From: Terribacillus halophilus
GTDB taxonomy: Bacteria > Bacillota > Bacilli > Bacillales > Amphibacillaceae
DNA length: 64,000 bases
NCBI RefSeq assembly: GCF_900101385.1
Contig: NZ_FMZB01000008.1
Span: 1-64,000 of the forward strand
Direction of reading: 5' to 3'
Made by a program: the position numbers and the translations under genes
Shown here: piece after piece, positions 42,596 to 51,958 of the stretch
Position numbering within the stretch: the stretch's first letter is position 1
How the letters are laid out: every line of letters starts with the position of its first letter
The notes under the pieces: generated by a model
What the model saw: only the letters and a program-made list of their open reading frames with translations
What the model was told of the DNA's origin: nothing
Databases searched by the model: none

Positions 42596-43420
42596 ATGTT
42601 TGGGGGATTAAGTGAACTTTCCATATTATCCATACTGCGGATCATCGTGGACATTGCGGCGGTATGGTTCATCTTTTATAAAGTATTGATGCTCATAAGG
42701 GGAACGAAAGCGATTCAGCTGCTGAAGGGTATTTTCATCGTCGTCATCATCGCTTTCCTGAGTAGTGAGCAGATACTCGACTTCCCGATGCTCGCCTTCT
42801 TGAGCTCACAGGCCATCACCTGGGGGTTTGTTGCCATCGTCGTCTTGTTCCAGCCGGAAATCAGACGTGCCTTGGAGCAGCTCGGCCGAGGCAGCTTCTT
42901 CTCCCGCAACAAGGGGTCGGAGGAAGAACAGGCAAACAAGAATATCGAAGCAATCGTGAAGTCCTGTAATTACATGGCGAAGCGTCGAATCGGTGCACTG
43001 ATCACGCTGGAGCGCGAAACGGTTATGGGGGATTATATCGAGACAGGTATTCCGGTGAACGGTCACCTGACATTCGAACTGCTCACCAATATCTTCGTGC
43101 CGAATACGCCTTTGCATGACGGAGCTGTCATTTTGAAAGACAACCAGATTGCAGCAGCAGCCTGCTACTTGCCTCTATCAGAAAGTCCGTTCATATCCAA
43201 GGAACTCGGTACACGTCACCGTGCTGCCATGGGGATCAGTGAAGTGACGGATGCACTGACGATTGTCGTTTCGGAGGAGACAGGGGCAATTTCCTGTACC
43301 AAGAACGGAGAGTTGTTCCGTGATATCACACCTGATGCGTTAAAAGAAATCCTCGTCAGGGAACTCAGCGTACCAGCAACTGGTTCCAAGGTAAGAAGAT
43401 GGAGGGGTAAAAATGGATAA
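42596..43420 (+). CDS. cdaA: diadenylate cyclase CdaA
   Basis: A 274-residue c-di-AMP synthase. Three membrane helices occupy residues about 8-80, then the DAC domain carries the catalytic DGAVIL and GTRHRAAMGISE motifs. It makes c-di-AMP from two ATP at the membrane, controlling potassium and osmolyte uptake and wall homeostasis. The ATG at 42596 follows AAAGGACG. It overlaps cdaR by 8 nt and lies in the conserved cdaA-cdaR-glmM operon. Confidence 0.95.
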   Translation: MFGGLSELSILSILRIIVDIAAVWFIFYKVLMLIRGTKAIQLLKGIFIVVIIAFLSSEQILDFPMLAFLSSQAITWGFVAIVVLFQPEIRRALEQLGRGSFFSRNKGSEEEQANKNIEAIVKSCNYMAKRRIGALITLERETVMGDYIETGIPVNGHLTFELLTNIFVPNTPLHDGAVILKDNQIAAAACYLPLSESPFISKELGTRHRAAMGISEVTDALTIVVSEETGAISCTKNGELFRDITPDALKEILVRELSVPATGSKVRRWRGKNG

Positions 43421-44699
43421 ATGGTTGAAGAGTCCATGGACCTTACGCGTTTTGTCTCTCGTATTTGCTGTCCTTCTCTACGCCTATGTGAGTGCTGAAT
43501 CGGATGTGAACAACCGTGCGGGGGAAGTTCCGATCACAAGTTCGGATGAAACGAACACAGTCGATGCACCTGTCAGCATTCGCATCGATGACTCCAAATA
43601 TGTCGTCAGCGGTGTTCCGGAGTATGTATCCATGCAGCTTGTTGGTTCAGCAAGTGATGTGACAGCTGCCATTCAGCAGAAAAACTATGAAGCTTATGTT
43701 GATTTGACAGACCTTGGTACCGGAACGCATACCGTGAAGCTGCATTACGAGAACGTTTCAGATAATCTGCAAGTATATATGCAGCCAGCTAGCGTCGAGG
43801 TGACAATCCAAGAAAAAGCTTCACAGCAATTTAATGTTAACGTAGGCTATACCAATGAAGATCAAATGGCAGCAGGTTTCCAAGTAGATAGTTCCACAGT
43901 GGAACCTCAGACCGTTTCAATCGTAAGTACACAGGAGGTCATCGATCAGATTGCCAGTGTACGTGCGTATGTGGATTTGACCGATGTCGATGCTGATATA
44001 AATAGCAAAGAAGCACCAGTGAAAGTGTATGATGCACAAGGTAATGAGCTTAGTGTGAATGTACAGCCGGAAACAGTCGAGATTTCCGTTCAGGTAAGCA
44101 ATCCGAGCAAGACAGTCCCGGTGGAAGTCAAAACAAAAGGGCAAGCCCCGGATAATGCATCCGTTGCGTCGCTTTCAGCAGGAACGAAGGAAGTGACGAT
44201 TTATGCACCGCAGGATACGCTGGATGGCATTGATTCCATCAGTACCGAAGAAATCGATTTGTCCAAGATAACAGAGAATCAAACGATCGATGCCGACTTG
44301 CAGCTGCCGGAAAATGTCCGATCTGCTAGCAAAGAGCAAGTAGAAGTCGACATAGAGCTGGAAGAAACGAGCGAGACGACGATCGAGAATGTGCCGATCA
44401 CGATCGAGAACCTTTCAAGCAGGTTGGAAGCAGCGTTCAGCGACCCGCAAAATGAACAAATCGATGTCACTGTAAGTGGAGCGAAGTCGGAAATCGAAAG
44501 CCTCTCGGCTGATGATATTACGGCGACCATCGATGGCAGCGGCTTGGAACAAGGAGAACAGACAGTACCGATTGAAGTGACAGGACCTGAGAATATCGAG
44601 CTCACCCCTGGTCAGGAAGAAGCAACAATAACTGTCCAAACGACACAAGATGAAACGAATGAAGAGGCAGGTACGAATACAGATACACAGACACAGTGA
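43413..44699 (+). CDS. cdaR: CdaA regulator CdaR (YbbR)
   Basis: A 428-residue extracytoplasmic protein with one N-terminal membrane anchor (residues about 9-28, TLRVLSLVFAVLLYAYV) and about four YbbR repeats of some 80 residues (for example VSMQLVGSASDVTAAIQ, TVSIVSTQEVIDQIASVRAYVDL). It modulates CdaA activity from outside the membrane. The C-terminus is rich in Thr, Gln, Asn and Glu. It overlaps cdaA by 8 nt and precedes glmM by 29 nt. Confidence 0.93.
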   Translation: MDKWLKSPWTLRVLSLVFAVLLYAYVSAESDVNNRAGEVPITSSDETNTVDAPVSIRIDDSKYVVSGVPEYVSMQLVGSASDVTAAIQQKNYEAYVDLTDLGTGTHTVKLHYENVSDNLQVYMQPASVEVTIQEKASQQFNVNVGYTNEDQMAAGFQVDSSTVEPQTVSIVSTQEVIDQIASVRAYVDLTDVDADINSKEAPVKVYDAQGNELSVNVQPETVEISVQVSNPSKTVPVEVKTKGQAPDNASVASLSAGTKEVTIYAPQDTLDGIDSISTEEIDLSKITENQTIDADLQLPENVRSASKEQVEVDIELEETSETTIENVPITIENLSSRLEAAFSDPQNEQIDVTVSGAKSEIESLSADDITATIDGSGLEQGEQTVPIEVTGPENIELTPGQEEATITVQTTQDETNEEAGTNTDTQTQ

Positions 44700-44728
44700 C
44701 TGTGAGCCATGTGAAGGAGAGGTAACAA

Positions 44729-46078
44729 ATGGGAAAATATTTTGGAACGGACGGCGTCAGGGGGATTGCGAATAAGGAGCTCACCCCGGAGCTGGCCTTC
44801 AAGCTAGGCAGATATGGTGGTTATGTACTGACAAAGGATAATGAGGATCGTCCGAAAGTGATGATTGGCCGCGATACACGTATTTCCGGCGAAATGCTGG
44901 AAGGAGCACTTGTGGCAGGACTTCTGTCCATCGGTGCCGAGGTCATGCGCGTCGGTGTCATTTCCACACCAGGTGTCGCTTACCTTACGAAGAACATGGG
45001 AGCAGCTGCAGGTATCATGATTTCTGCTTCTCATAACCCTGTACAGGATAATGGGATCAAGTTCTTCGGTCCGGACGGCTTTAAGCTTTCCGATGAGCAA
45101 GAGAATGAAATCGAACAGCTGATCGACGCCGAAACAGATGATCTGCCGCGTCCATCCGGCGCAGATCTTGGTCAAATCAATGACTATTTCGAAGGTGGTC
45201 AAAAGTATATCCAATATTTGAAAGGGACAATCGATAATGATTTCGAAGGACTGCATATCGCCATCGACTGTGCCCACGGGGCGACTTCTTCCATTGCCAC
45301 ACACTTGTTTGCGGATCTGGAAGCAGATATCTCCTCGATCGGTTCATCACCTGATGGACTGAATATCAATAAGAACGTCGGTTCCACGCATCCCGAAACA
45401 TTGCGTGATTTCCTTCTCGAGAAAGAAGCCGATATTGGACTTGCCTTTGATGGTGATGGTGACAGATTGATTGCTATCGATGAAAAAGGACAGATTGTAG
45501 ATGGGGACAAAATCATGTACATCTGTGCCAAATTCCTGAATGATCATGGACGACTGCGTCATAACACAGTCGTATCCACGGTCATGAGTAACATTGGTTT
45601 CTACCGCGCTTTGGATAAGCAGGCTATCAAGAGCAATAAAACAGCTGTCGGTGATAGATACGTGATGGAAGAAATGCGCCGCGGCGATTTCAATCTCGGC
45701 GGAGAGCAATCCGGCCACATCATCTTCCTCGATTTCATGACGACTGGCGACGGGATGCTTGCAGCATTGCAGCTGATCAATGTGATGAAGGAAACGGGCA
45801 AAAAGCTATCCGAGCTTGCAAATGAAGTGGAGATCTTCCCGCAGATCCTGAAAAATGTGCCGGTAACAGACAAACAGGAAGCACTTGTGAACCAGCAGAT
45901 CCTTGACTCCATCGCAGAAGTGGAGCAGGAGCTTGGTGATCAAGGCCGCGTCCTTGTACGACCTTCCGGTACGGAATCACTTGTACGGGTGATGGTGGAA
46001 GCACCGACGAAAGAAGACTGCGAAAAATACGCAGACAGAGTCGTTGCAGTAATTGAACAGGTATTAGGAACGAAGTAA
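44729..46078 (+). CDS. glmM: phosphoglucosamine mutase GlmM
   Basis: A 449-residue alpha-D-phosphohexomutase. The phosphoserine is Ser101 in [18 protein letters not shown], the Mg site is [13 protein letters not shown], the sugar loop [10 protein letters not shown] and the phosphate loop [14 protein letters not shown]. It converts glucosamine-6-phosphate to glucosamine-1-phosphate for peptidoglycan. GlmM is also known to bind and restrain CdaA, so its position in the cda operon links wall precursor supply to c-di-AMP. GAGAGG precedes the ATG. Confidence 0.96.
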   Translation: MGKYFGTDGVRGIANKELTPELAFKLGRYGGYVLTKDNEDRPKVMIGRDTRISGEMLEGALVAGLLSIGAEVMRVGVISTPGVAYLTKNMGAAAGIMISASHNPVQDNGIKFFGPDGFKLSDEQENEIEQLIDAETDDLPRPSGADLGQINDYFEGGQKYIQYLKGTIDNDFEGLHIAIDCAHGATSSIATHLFADLEADISSIGSSPDGLNINKNVGSTHPETLRDFLLEKEADIGLAFDGDGDRLIAIDEKGQIVDGDKIMYICAKFLNDHGRLRHNTVVSTVMSNIGFYRALDKQAIKSNKTAVGDRYVMEEMRRGDFNLGGEQSGHIIFLDFMTTGDGMLAALQLINVMKETGKKLSELANEVEIFPQILKNVPVTDKQEALVNQQILDSIAEVEQELGDQGRVLVRPSGTESLVRVMVEAPTKEDCEKYADRVVAVIEQVLGTK

Positions 46079-46084
46079 AAGCCG

Positions 46085-46127
46085 CGTATGCGCCGGGAAC
46101 AGAACATGCTCCCGGCGCATACGTTAT
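46085..46127 (+). terminator. strong hairpin after glmM
   Basis: A 14-bp perfect stem (CGTATGCGCCGGGA/TCCCGGCGCATACG) 6 nt after the glmM stop, followed by TTATTT. Confidence 0.8.
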
Positions 46128-46145
46128 TTACATAGCAAGAAATAA

Positions 46146-46175
46146 TTGACCAACATGATTTCCTTCATGTAAAAT
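46146..46175 (+). promoter_or_regulatory. sigma-A promoter of glmS
   Basis: TTGACC at 46146-46151, 18-bp spacer, TAAAAT at 46170-46175 with an extended -10 TG; about 50 bp before the ribozyme. Confidence 0.72.
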
Positions 46176-46225
46176 GAAGGGGTTAGTCATTCCAGCAGGA
46201 AAGTGAGGATAGAGGTTACAACAAT

Positions 46226-46400
46226 TTAAAAGCGCCAGGACTTATCCCGAGCGGTGGGGTAAGTTGACGAGGTGGAGGTTTATCGAAGTATTCGGCGGAT
46301 GCCTCCCGATTGCACACATCTCAGTCGTCATGTTTATGGCCGAAAGCAAAGAGGCGACTCTTTGGATAAGGACAGAACAAGATGTGAAAAATAGATAAAA
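46226..46400 (+). ncRNA. glmS ribozyme/riboswitch
   Basis: The conserved core is clear: AAAGCGCCAG at about 46229 (cleavage expected between A46231 and G46232), GTTGACGAGGTGGAGGTTTATC (about 46263-46284), and TTCGGCGGATGCCTCCCG (about 46290-46308), followed by the P3/P4 pairing elements and AAGAGGCGACTCTTTGG near 46350. This RNA cleaves itself when glucosamine-6-phosphate binds, lowering glmS mRNA. It lies about 85 nt before the glmS start, longer than in B. subtilis because an additional hairpin region follows. Confidence 0.95.
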
Positions 46401-46405
46401 CGAGA

Positions 46406-46458
46406 AAGGGGCAACTAACGCCCCGGAGCTTCATGCGCAGGCCGTTTGTTTGCCCCTT
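46406..46458 (+). promoter_or_regulatory. alternative stem-loops between the ribozyme and glmS
   Basis: GGGGC (46408-46412) can pair locally with GCCCC (46420-46424), or the wider AAGGGGCAA (46406-46414) can pair with TTGCCCCTT (46450-46458), enclosing the local 3' half. The two pairings exclude each other. No long T run follows, so attenuation is not obvious; it may shape the mRNA 5' end or shield the ribosome site. Confidence 0.5.
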
Positions 46459-46485
46459 CCAAGTCTTGAGGAGGACAACAACGAC

Positions 46486-48288
46486 ATGTGTGGAATTGTA
46501 GGATATATCGGACAGAATGATACGAAGGAAGTATTGCTTAACGGACTCGAGAAGCTGGAGTATCGCGGATACGATTCAGCTGGTATCGCAATTGAAAACG
46601 AGCAAGGCGTGAACCTTTTTAAAGTAAAAGGCCGCATTGCTGCATTGCGTGAAAAAGTAGATCACAGCGTTTCATCCACAATGGGAATCGGCCATACACG
46701 CTGGGCGACACACGGTGCACCGAACGAAGATAACGCGCACCCGCATCAGAGTGCATCCGGCAAATTCACCATCGTGCATAACGGTGTAATCGAGAACTAC
46801 GTCGACATCCGTAAAGAATACCTTGCTGATGTAACACTAAAAAGTGATACCGATACAGAAATCGTTGTACAGCTTGTAGAGAAAATGTATGAAGAGACAC
46901 AGGATACAGCTCAAGCATTCCGCAAAGCGGTCAGCTTGCTTACTGGTTCTTATGCCCTTGCCATGATCGATGCAGATGATAAAGAAACAATCTATGTAGC
47001 GAAAAACAAAAGCCCATTGCTTGTAGGTATCGGCGAAGGCTTCAACGTCGTAGCAAGTGATGCGATGGCAACACTTCGCGAAACAGATACGTATAAAGAA
47101 ATCCGTGACAAAGAAATCGTCATCGTTCGCCGTGACAGCGTGGAAATCCAGCTGCTTGACGGTACGAAGGTAGAGCGTGATACGTTCAAAACGGAAATCG
47201 ATGCAGCCGATACGGAAAAAGGCACATACGATCACTTCATGCTGAAAGAAACAGATGAGCAGCCATTTGTTATCCGTAAAATCATCCAGCACTACCAGGA
47301 TGAGGCGGAACAAATCAAAATGGAACCTGCTATCCGTCATGCGATGGTAAATGCAGACCGTATTTACATCGTGGCAGCGGGAACAAGCTACAACGCTGGA
47401 TTAGTTGGTAAACAATTCATCGAAAACCTGGCTAAAATTCCGGTGGAAGTGCATATCGCGAGTGAATTTGCCTACAATATGCCGCTTCTATCTGAGAAGC
47501 CATTATTCATATTCCTTTCCCAATCCGGCGAAACTGCCGACAGCAGAGCCGTATTGGTAAAAATCAAAGAACTTGGACACCCAGCACTAACGATCACGAA
47601 CGTGCCAGGATCCACCCTTTCTCGTGAAGCAGACTTCACATTGCCGCTATACGCTGGCCCAGAGATCGCGGTAGCCTCTACTAAAGCATATACAGCGCAG
47701 ATGGCAGTTATGCTATTGCTTGCTGTGGATGCAGCAAAAGGCAAAGAAATCACACTTGATTTCAACCCGCTTCAAGAGCTTGCGATCGTTGCAAATGCAA
47801 TGGAAGTACTGACAGACCAAAAAGAAACATTTGAAACACTAGCACAAAGCTATCTAAGTGTATCCCGCAACGCATTCTTCATCGGCCGCGGCGTCGATTA
47901 CTTCGTCTGCGTCGAAGGATCACTGAAACTGAAAGAAATCTCCTACATCCAAGCAGAAGGCTTCGCTGGAGGAGAACTGAAACACGGAACAATCGCCTTG
48001 ATCGAAGAAGGCACGCCTGTCATCGCGCTAGCAACACAAAGCTCCCTGAACCACTCCATCCGTGGTAACGTCCAGGAAGTAAACGCACGCGGTGCCAACA
48101 CATTGCTTATCAGCATGAAAGGCCTAGAGCACGACGAAGACGCCTTCGTCATCCCAGCAGTGCATGAGCTATTAACACCACTTGCAAGTGTCGTACCGCT
48201 TCAATTGCTTGCTTATTATGCAGCAGTACAGCGCGGCGCTGATGTTGATAAGCCGAGGAACTTGGCTAAGAGTGTTACGGTGGAATAA
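46486..48288 (+). CDS. glmS: glutamine-fructose-6-phosphate aminotransferase GlmS
   Basis: A 600-residue enzyme that makes glucosamine-6-phosphate from fructose-6-phosphate and glutamine. The N-terminal nucleophile is Cys2 (MCGIVGYIG), followed by the glutaminase domain, and two SIS domains with [27 protein letters not shown] and the C-terminal [13 protein letters not shown]. The ATG at 46486 puts Cys2 after the initiator Met; an upstream in-frame ATG at 46450 would bury it. TTGAGGAGG precedes it. Feedback control comes from the glmS ribozyme. Confidence 0.96.
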   Translation: MCGIVGYIGQNDTKEVLLNGLEKLEYRGYDSAGIAIENEQGVNLFKVKGRIAALREKVDHSVSSTMGIGHTRWATHGAPNEDNAHPHQSASGKFTIVHNGVIENYVDIRKEYLADVTLKSDTDTEIVVQLVEKMYEETQDTAQAFRKAVSLLTGSYALAMIDADDKETIYVAKNKSPLLVGIGEGFNVVASDAMATLRETDTYKEIRDKEIVIVRRDSVEIQLLDGTKVERDTFKTEIDAADTEKGTYDHFMLKETDEQPFVIRKIIQHYQDEAEQIKMEPAIRHAMVNADRIYIVAAGTSYNAGLVGKQFIENLAKIPVEVHIASEFAYNMPLLSEKPLFIFLSQSGETADSRAVLVKIKELGHPALTITNVPGSTLSREADFTLPLYAGPEIAVASTKAYTAQMAVMLLLAVDAAKGKEITLDFNPLQELAIVANAMEVLTDQKETFETLAQSYLSVSRNAFFIGRGVDYFVCVEGSLKLKEISYIQAEGFAGGELKHGTIALIEEGTPVIALATQSSLNHSIRGNVQEVNARGANTLLISMKGLEHDEDAFVIPAVHELLTPLASVVPLQLLAYYAAVQRGADVDKPRNLAKSVTVE

Positions 48289-48295
48289 AGAAACA

Positions 48296-48330
48296 AGGGA
48301 CTGTACCTAGTTAGGTACAGTCTCTTTGTT
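48296..48330 (+). terminator. terminator of glmS
   Basis: GACTGTACCTA/TAGGTACAGTC stem followed by TCTTTGTTT. Confidence 0.85.
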
Positions 48331-48428
48331 TATGACAAAAATGACTTTTCTCGATAAAAAGACCCAAAAAGAAGTGATTTGGTCAGTAAAAAAGAATTTA
48401 TAAGAAAATCAAAAAAAGAACTTTAACA

Positions 48429-48474
48429 GAACAAGAGAGACTGGTGCGCTTGTTTACGCTAGTCTCTCTTGTTC
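48429..48474. terminator. 14-bp inverted repeat at the end of the RT island
   Basis: GAACAAGAGAGACT and AGTCTCTCTTGTTC are perfect inverse copies around an 18-nt loop, 45 nt past the stop of the small RT gene. On the minus strand a TTCTTTTTTTG run follows 12 nt later. It is probably the terminator of the small RT gene, or the left edge of the inserted segment. Confidence 0.6.
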
Positions 48475-48518
48475 CAGAAGGTACATTAAGTACAACTACA
48501 GTATAGATGTTTTCTTAA

Positions 48519-49694
48519 TTATTTCACATAAAGTTCGTAGAAGAGCCTCTTTGCAAAGTTTTTATTGTTTGGTAGATTGCTTATTTTTAAACGATTAGCT
48601 ATTTGTTCTTTTTGGTTATCAGTAATTGATATATAATTATACCTTTTCTTTAATAAATCAATAGGTCGATTATGATAGTTAATTATACTTAAAAGGGTAT
48701 GTGTTTTATTTGAAGATAATTTCAAGGCATAAATGAGTTGTTTTATAAAATTGCTTAGTTCACTTATATTATCATTGTTGTTTACGAACCTATAATTATA
48801 CCCGAGGCCAAATTTAAACTTCATGCCTCTTTTATCATACGAAATAATTCCGAATACTGTATTTTTAAGTTTATAGTATAATCTCCAGAAGTCCTCTTTA
48901 TTCTTACTACTTTTGTTATATTCGCGAAACAGCAAGTTAATGCGTTGACGTAACTTCCTATCTTTTGAATGACTAATGCCAATAGATAATAACTTATCTT
49001 GGCTTTTGAAATTGTAACCTAAGAAGTCAAAATCCAATTCTTTTTTAAAGTTATTAGAAGTAGTGTAATAGCTAAATTGAGTCTTTTTCACATTTCTTTG
49101 TAATGAATATTTACGAAATACCTCATCTAAAAACATTAAATCTTGTTGTTTTCTAGATTGCTGTTCTTGAGGAGATTGTGCTAAGTCGTACCTTAAAATA
49201 ATAATGTCATCAACATACCTAAAATATGCCAAAGGGTTGAAATGTTTTTTTATGTCTAAGTCAAAATCTTCAAGGTATAATTCGGCTAGATCGCTCGAAA
49301 ATTGAAGCCCTAATGGAACTCCAGAAATTCTTTTTGTAAAGGAAGATTGTTTTATGATTTGAAGTGTATGGTTGGATAACATATTAGAATTATTTAGCTT
49401 CCTGTATAGGCTGTGTTTATTAATACTGGGAAAGAAATTTTTAATATCAGTTCTAATGATATTGAGGTTAATGTTAGGGAGACTATACTTTAGATAATCA
49501 CCTTGTATAAAATGACTGATTAATTCCTTAATTATTAAATCCCTGCCGGTTGATTTTATGTTGTATTTATTTCTTATCTCATCTTTTATCTTAGTGTATA
49601 CTTTTGATTGCTCTTGATCCGGTACTAAGACTGTTCTATTGTTTCTGTTAATTTTGTGCGATGATCTTATCGTTTTAATAATAATTACCTCCAA
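48519..49694 (-). CDS. reverse transcriptase, DRT3 small subunit-like (Drt3a)
   Basis: A protein of up to 391 residues that is almost entirely an RT domain: motif A RTDIKNFFPSI (Asp83), motif B GVPLGLQFSSDLAELYL (125-141), motif C FRYVDDIIIL (Asp162, Asp163), and FLGYNF further on. There is no intron maturase or endonuclease domain. Partnered with a second, larger RT and a structured intergenic RNA, it fits Drt3a (UG3-type) of the DRT3 phage-defence systems. Its start is odd: the only usual start codon in frame is a TTG at 49692-49694 that overlaps the GGAGGT site; behind that site only ATT codons lie at proper spacing. The sequence is far more AT-rich than its surroundings, pointing to horizontal transfer. 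Confidence 0.78.
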   Translation of the reverse strand: MEVIIIKTIRSSHKINRNNRTVLVPDQEQSKVYTKIKDEIRNKYNIKSTGRDLIIKELISHFIQGDYLKYSLPNINLNIIRTDIKNFFPSINKHSLYRKLNNSNMLSNHTLQIIKQSSFTKRISGVPLGLQFSSDLAELYLEDFDLDIKKHFNPLAYFRYVDDIIILRYDLAQSPQEQQSRKQQDLMFLDEVFRKYSLQRNVKKTQFSYYTTSNNFKKELDFDFLGYNFKSQDKLLSIGISHSKDRKLRQRINLLFREYNKSSKNKEDFWRLYYKLKNTVFGIISYDKRGMKFKFGLGYNYRFVNNNDNISELSNFIKQLIYALKLSSNKTHTLLSIINYHNRPIDLLKKRYNYISITDNQKEQIANRLKISNLPNNKNFAKRLFYELYVK

Positions 49695-49896
49695 AGCACT
49701 GCAACTTTGCTCAACTGACTGCTTGCATCAACTGAGCAAAAAGGGCCTTTTAAGGTACCCTTTGAAACCTTCTGAGATTTCATCGTGTGTGTACTCTCAA
49801 AGTTTTATGCGGGTAACCCGTTTTGCAGAGAGAGTGTATAGTTACATGTGCTGTGAATTGTTAACAAATCGTAATGATATGTATCTAGATATCACT
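49695..49896 (-). ncRNA. putative DRT3 noncoding RNA with ACACACAC loop
   Basis: Read on the minus strand, the gap between the two RT genes is packed with pairing: AGAGAGTG (49893-49900) with CACTCTCT (49829-49836); hairpin CGGGTTACCCG (49810-49820); TGAGA/TCTCA (49773-49777 with 49795-49799) closing a 17-nt loop that holds ACACACAC (49785-49792); AAAGGG/CCCTTT around CCTTAAAAGG; and a long hairpin with TTTGCTCA/TGAGCAAA ends (49706-49740). A promoter precedes it and the small RT gene follows directly. DRT3 systems carry an ncRNA, and to my knowledge an AC-repeat in it templates DNA synthesis. The exact ends are inferred. Confidence 0.68.
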
Positions 49897-49901
49897 CTCT
49901 A

Positions 49902-49931
49902 ATAATATGTTAATATAGGTAAAAAGGTCAA
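49902..49931 (-). promoter_or_regulatory. promoter of the ncRNA and small RT gene
   Basis: On the minus strand TTGACC (49926-49931) and TATTAT (49902-49907) are separated by 18 bp. Transcription would begin near 49895, at the first paired segment of the ncRNA. Confidence 0.68.
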
Positions 49932-49945
49932 TACTTGGAGGAAAT

Positions 49946-51931
49946 ATGAGAGAGAATTTATTTTTTAAAACAGATGTATTGCCGGATGAAATTCCATTGT
50001 TATACACAAATAAAAATCTATATAATAACTTTAATAAAGAATACATATCTAAGTTACTAGAAAAAGAGAATTTATTGCCAAAGAATAAAAAGGGTAGTCA
50101 ATTTAATTCTTATACTACGGTACCTTATTACTTTTCTATCCCCAAGAATGATAGAAAGAAAAGAAAAATGGCTCTTTTGCATCCTATCGCACAGTTGCAA
50201 ATGTTTAGCTACATATTGAGATATGATCAACTTATTGTATCTTATGCCAAAAAGTCTAACTATAGTGTTAGATCACCTATAATTAGAAATAGACCGGTTC
50301 ATGATATGACTAAAAGTAGTAAAGCTTATTTCACAAGAATGGAACAAGAATTTAGCTTCTCAAAGGAAACGGAAATAACTACTGAAGAGGATCAATCTCT
50401 ATTTTATTCATACTTTTCTTATAAGCCATATAAAAGAATGCAGCAATTGTATGATTCTAATAAATTTAATAGGCAAAAATATAAATATCAATATTTTATG
50501 AAGTTCGATGTACAAAACTTCTTTCCGAGTATATATACTCATGCTCTATCATGGGCGATATTTGGTGATAAATCTTTAGCAAAGAAATTAAAAAGTATAA
50601 ATGAGGCTTTTGCTAATGCTACTGATATTATCTGTCAAAAAATTAACTTTAATGAAACAAATGGAATAGTTGTTGGACCTGAATTCTCAAGGGTTGTGGC
50701 AGAATTACTAATGGTAGCTATAGACGTAGAGGTAGAAAGATCATTAGACGCACAAGGATTATCATTAAATAAAGATTATAACCTTTATAGATTTGTGGAT
50801 GATTACTTTTTATTTACTCATAACAAAGAACAAGCTTTTAAGATTGAAAGAACTATTGAAAATTCATTAGAAATGTATAACTTGAAGATGAATGCTTCGA
50901 AAAGTGAATTACAAGAAAGGCCATTTGAGATGGTTGATGGCTCAATAGTAGAATTAAAGAATGCAATTAAGTTATTTCGTTTAAACTATAAGAGATATAG
51001 CGAGCAACCTGGAATAAACGGAGTAAAGATGTACAGGAAATGGCTAAGCAGATTATGGCAAGATTTATTCAATACATTAGAATTAATAATAACCAAATAT
51101 CCCAATTCAAAAAATAGAATTGTTAATTATTTTCTTAAGACAGCAAGATCATTAATAGTATCTATTGATGTTTTAAATAAATTTAATGTAGCAGAAATAT
51201 TAGAACTTGTATCAAATATATTTACCTTATCGATCAATACATCTAATACGAGTTCATTAATTGGACTATATATAAAAATACAGAACAATATAAATAAATC
51301 GGAAGACAATATGGATAAGGAATATTTAAATGAGAAGGTATTTCAATACGTATACTCCATCCTCAAAAATAATATAAATGATATTGAGCAGATGTTTGAC
51401 TTGATTATATATCTGAGAACACTTGAGAAAAGGTTGGCGTCATCATTTTTATGTAATTTGATTGAGCACTGCAAAGATTCATACTTTCTAATGTGCTCAA
51501 TAGCTTACTATATTTTAGATGATGATAGAAAAGGGGTATTGAATAGTTATAAAACTCCAAAGAAAATGCTTCAGACTTTAGTTCTAGATAGGGTAGAAAA
51601 TTATGTTAGTAAAGGTTCGCAATATCTACTTTTAGAGAGTGAGTACTTTTATCTTATTAATGATTTTTATTATTATCCGGGATTTGACTCTAGAATCAAG
51701 GATAAGTTAAAAAAAACTATAGTTAGAAACAAGAAACAAATGAACTTTAGTAACCTCCCATCCAATAGCGCGGATAATCTTAAAGATGTAATGTCTATAC
51801 ATGCAAATATTTTTGAAGAAATAATGAAGGGACCATACTTTAACTGGAATATGAATACAAAAACATTCTTAAGAGAAACTGCAAGAAAAACTATTATTCA
51901 ATCTATGAATAAAGCTACTTCTTACAATTAA
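49946..51931 (+). CDS. reverse transcriptase, DRT3 large subunit-like (Drt3b)
   Basis: A 661-residue protein. The RT domain lies in the first half: motif A MKFDVQNFFPSIYTH (Asp188), motif B NGIVVGPEFSRVVAELLM (239-256), motif C YRFVDDYFLF (Asp285, Asp286). Before it stands a basic segment with SIPKNDRKKRKMALLHPIAQLQ, and after about residue 340 a long alpha-helical C-terminal region of unknown fold. This size and layout match the large RT (UG8-type, Drt3b) of DRT3. It diverges from the small RT gene across the putative ncRNA. TTGGAGG precedes its ATG by 6-7 nt. GC content is near 30%, unlike the flanking genes. Confidence 0.78.
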   Translation: MRENLFFKTDVLPDEIPLLYTNKNLYNNFNKEYISKLLEKENLLPKNKKGSQFNSYTTVPYYFSIPKNDRKKRKMALLHPIAQLQMFSYILRYDQLIVSYAKKSNYSVRSPIIRNRPVHDMTKSSKAYFTRMEQEFSFSKETEITTEEDQSLFYSYFSYKPYKRMQQLYDSNKFNRQKYKYQYFMKFDVQNFFPSIYTHALSWAIFGDKSLAKKLKSINEAFANATDIICQKINFNETNGIVVGPEFSRVVAELLMVAIDVEVERSLDAQGLSLNKDYNLYRFVDDYFLFTHNKEQAFKIERTIENSLEMYNLKMNASKSELQERPFEMVDGSIVELKNAIKLFRLNYKRYSEQPGINGVKMYRKWLSRLWQDLFNTLELIITKYPNSKNRIVNYFLKTARSLIVSIDVLNKFNVAEILELVSNIFTLSINTSNTSSLIGLYIKIQNNINKSEDNMDKEYLNEKVFQYVYSILKNNINDIEQMFDLIIYLRTLEKRLASSFLCNLIEHCKDSYFLMCSIAYYILDDDRKGVLNSYKTPKKMLQTLVLDRVENYVSKGSQYLLLESEYFYLINDFYYYPGFDSRIKDKLKKTIVRNKKQMNFSNLPSNSADNLKDVMSIHANIFEEIMKGPYFNWNMNTKTFLRETARKTIIQSMNKATSYN

Positions 51932-51958
51932 TAAAATAAATTTAATAAACATATAAGA

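Noticed and set aside
48289-48520. Tn7-like transposon end next to glmS
   Set aside because: No repeated transposase-binding sites or transposase genes are visible; only the location is suggestive.
48519-49694. Group II intron, retron or DGR origin of the small RT
   Set aside because: There is no maturase or endonuclease domain, no intron RNA domain V-like end, no template/variable repeat pair, and a second RT gene is adjacent. The two-RT plus RNA plan fits DRT3 better.
49785-49792. GTGTGTGT as a chance microsatellite in AT-rich DNA
   Set aside because: It is placed in a closed loop of a structured transcript next to the RT gene and on the expected strand, so chance is less attractive, though it cannot be excluded without comparative data.
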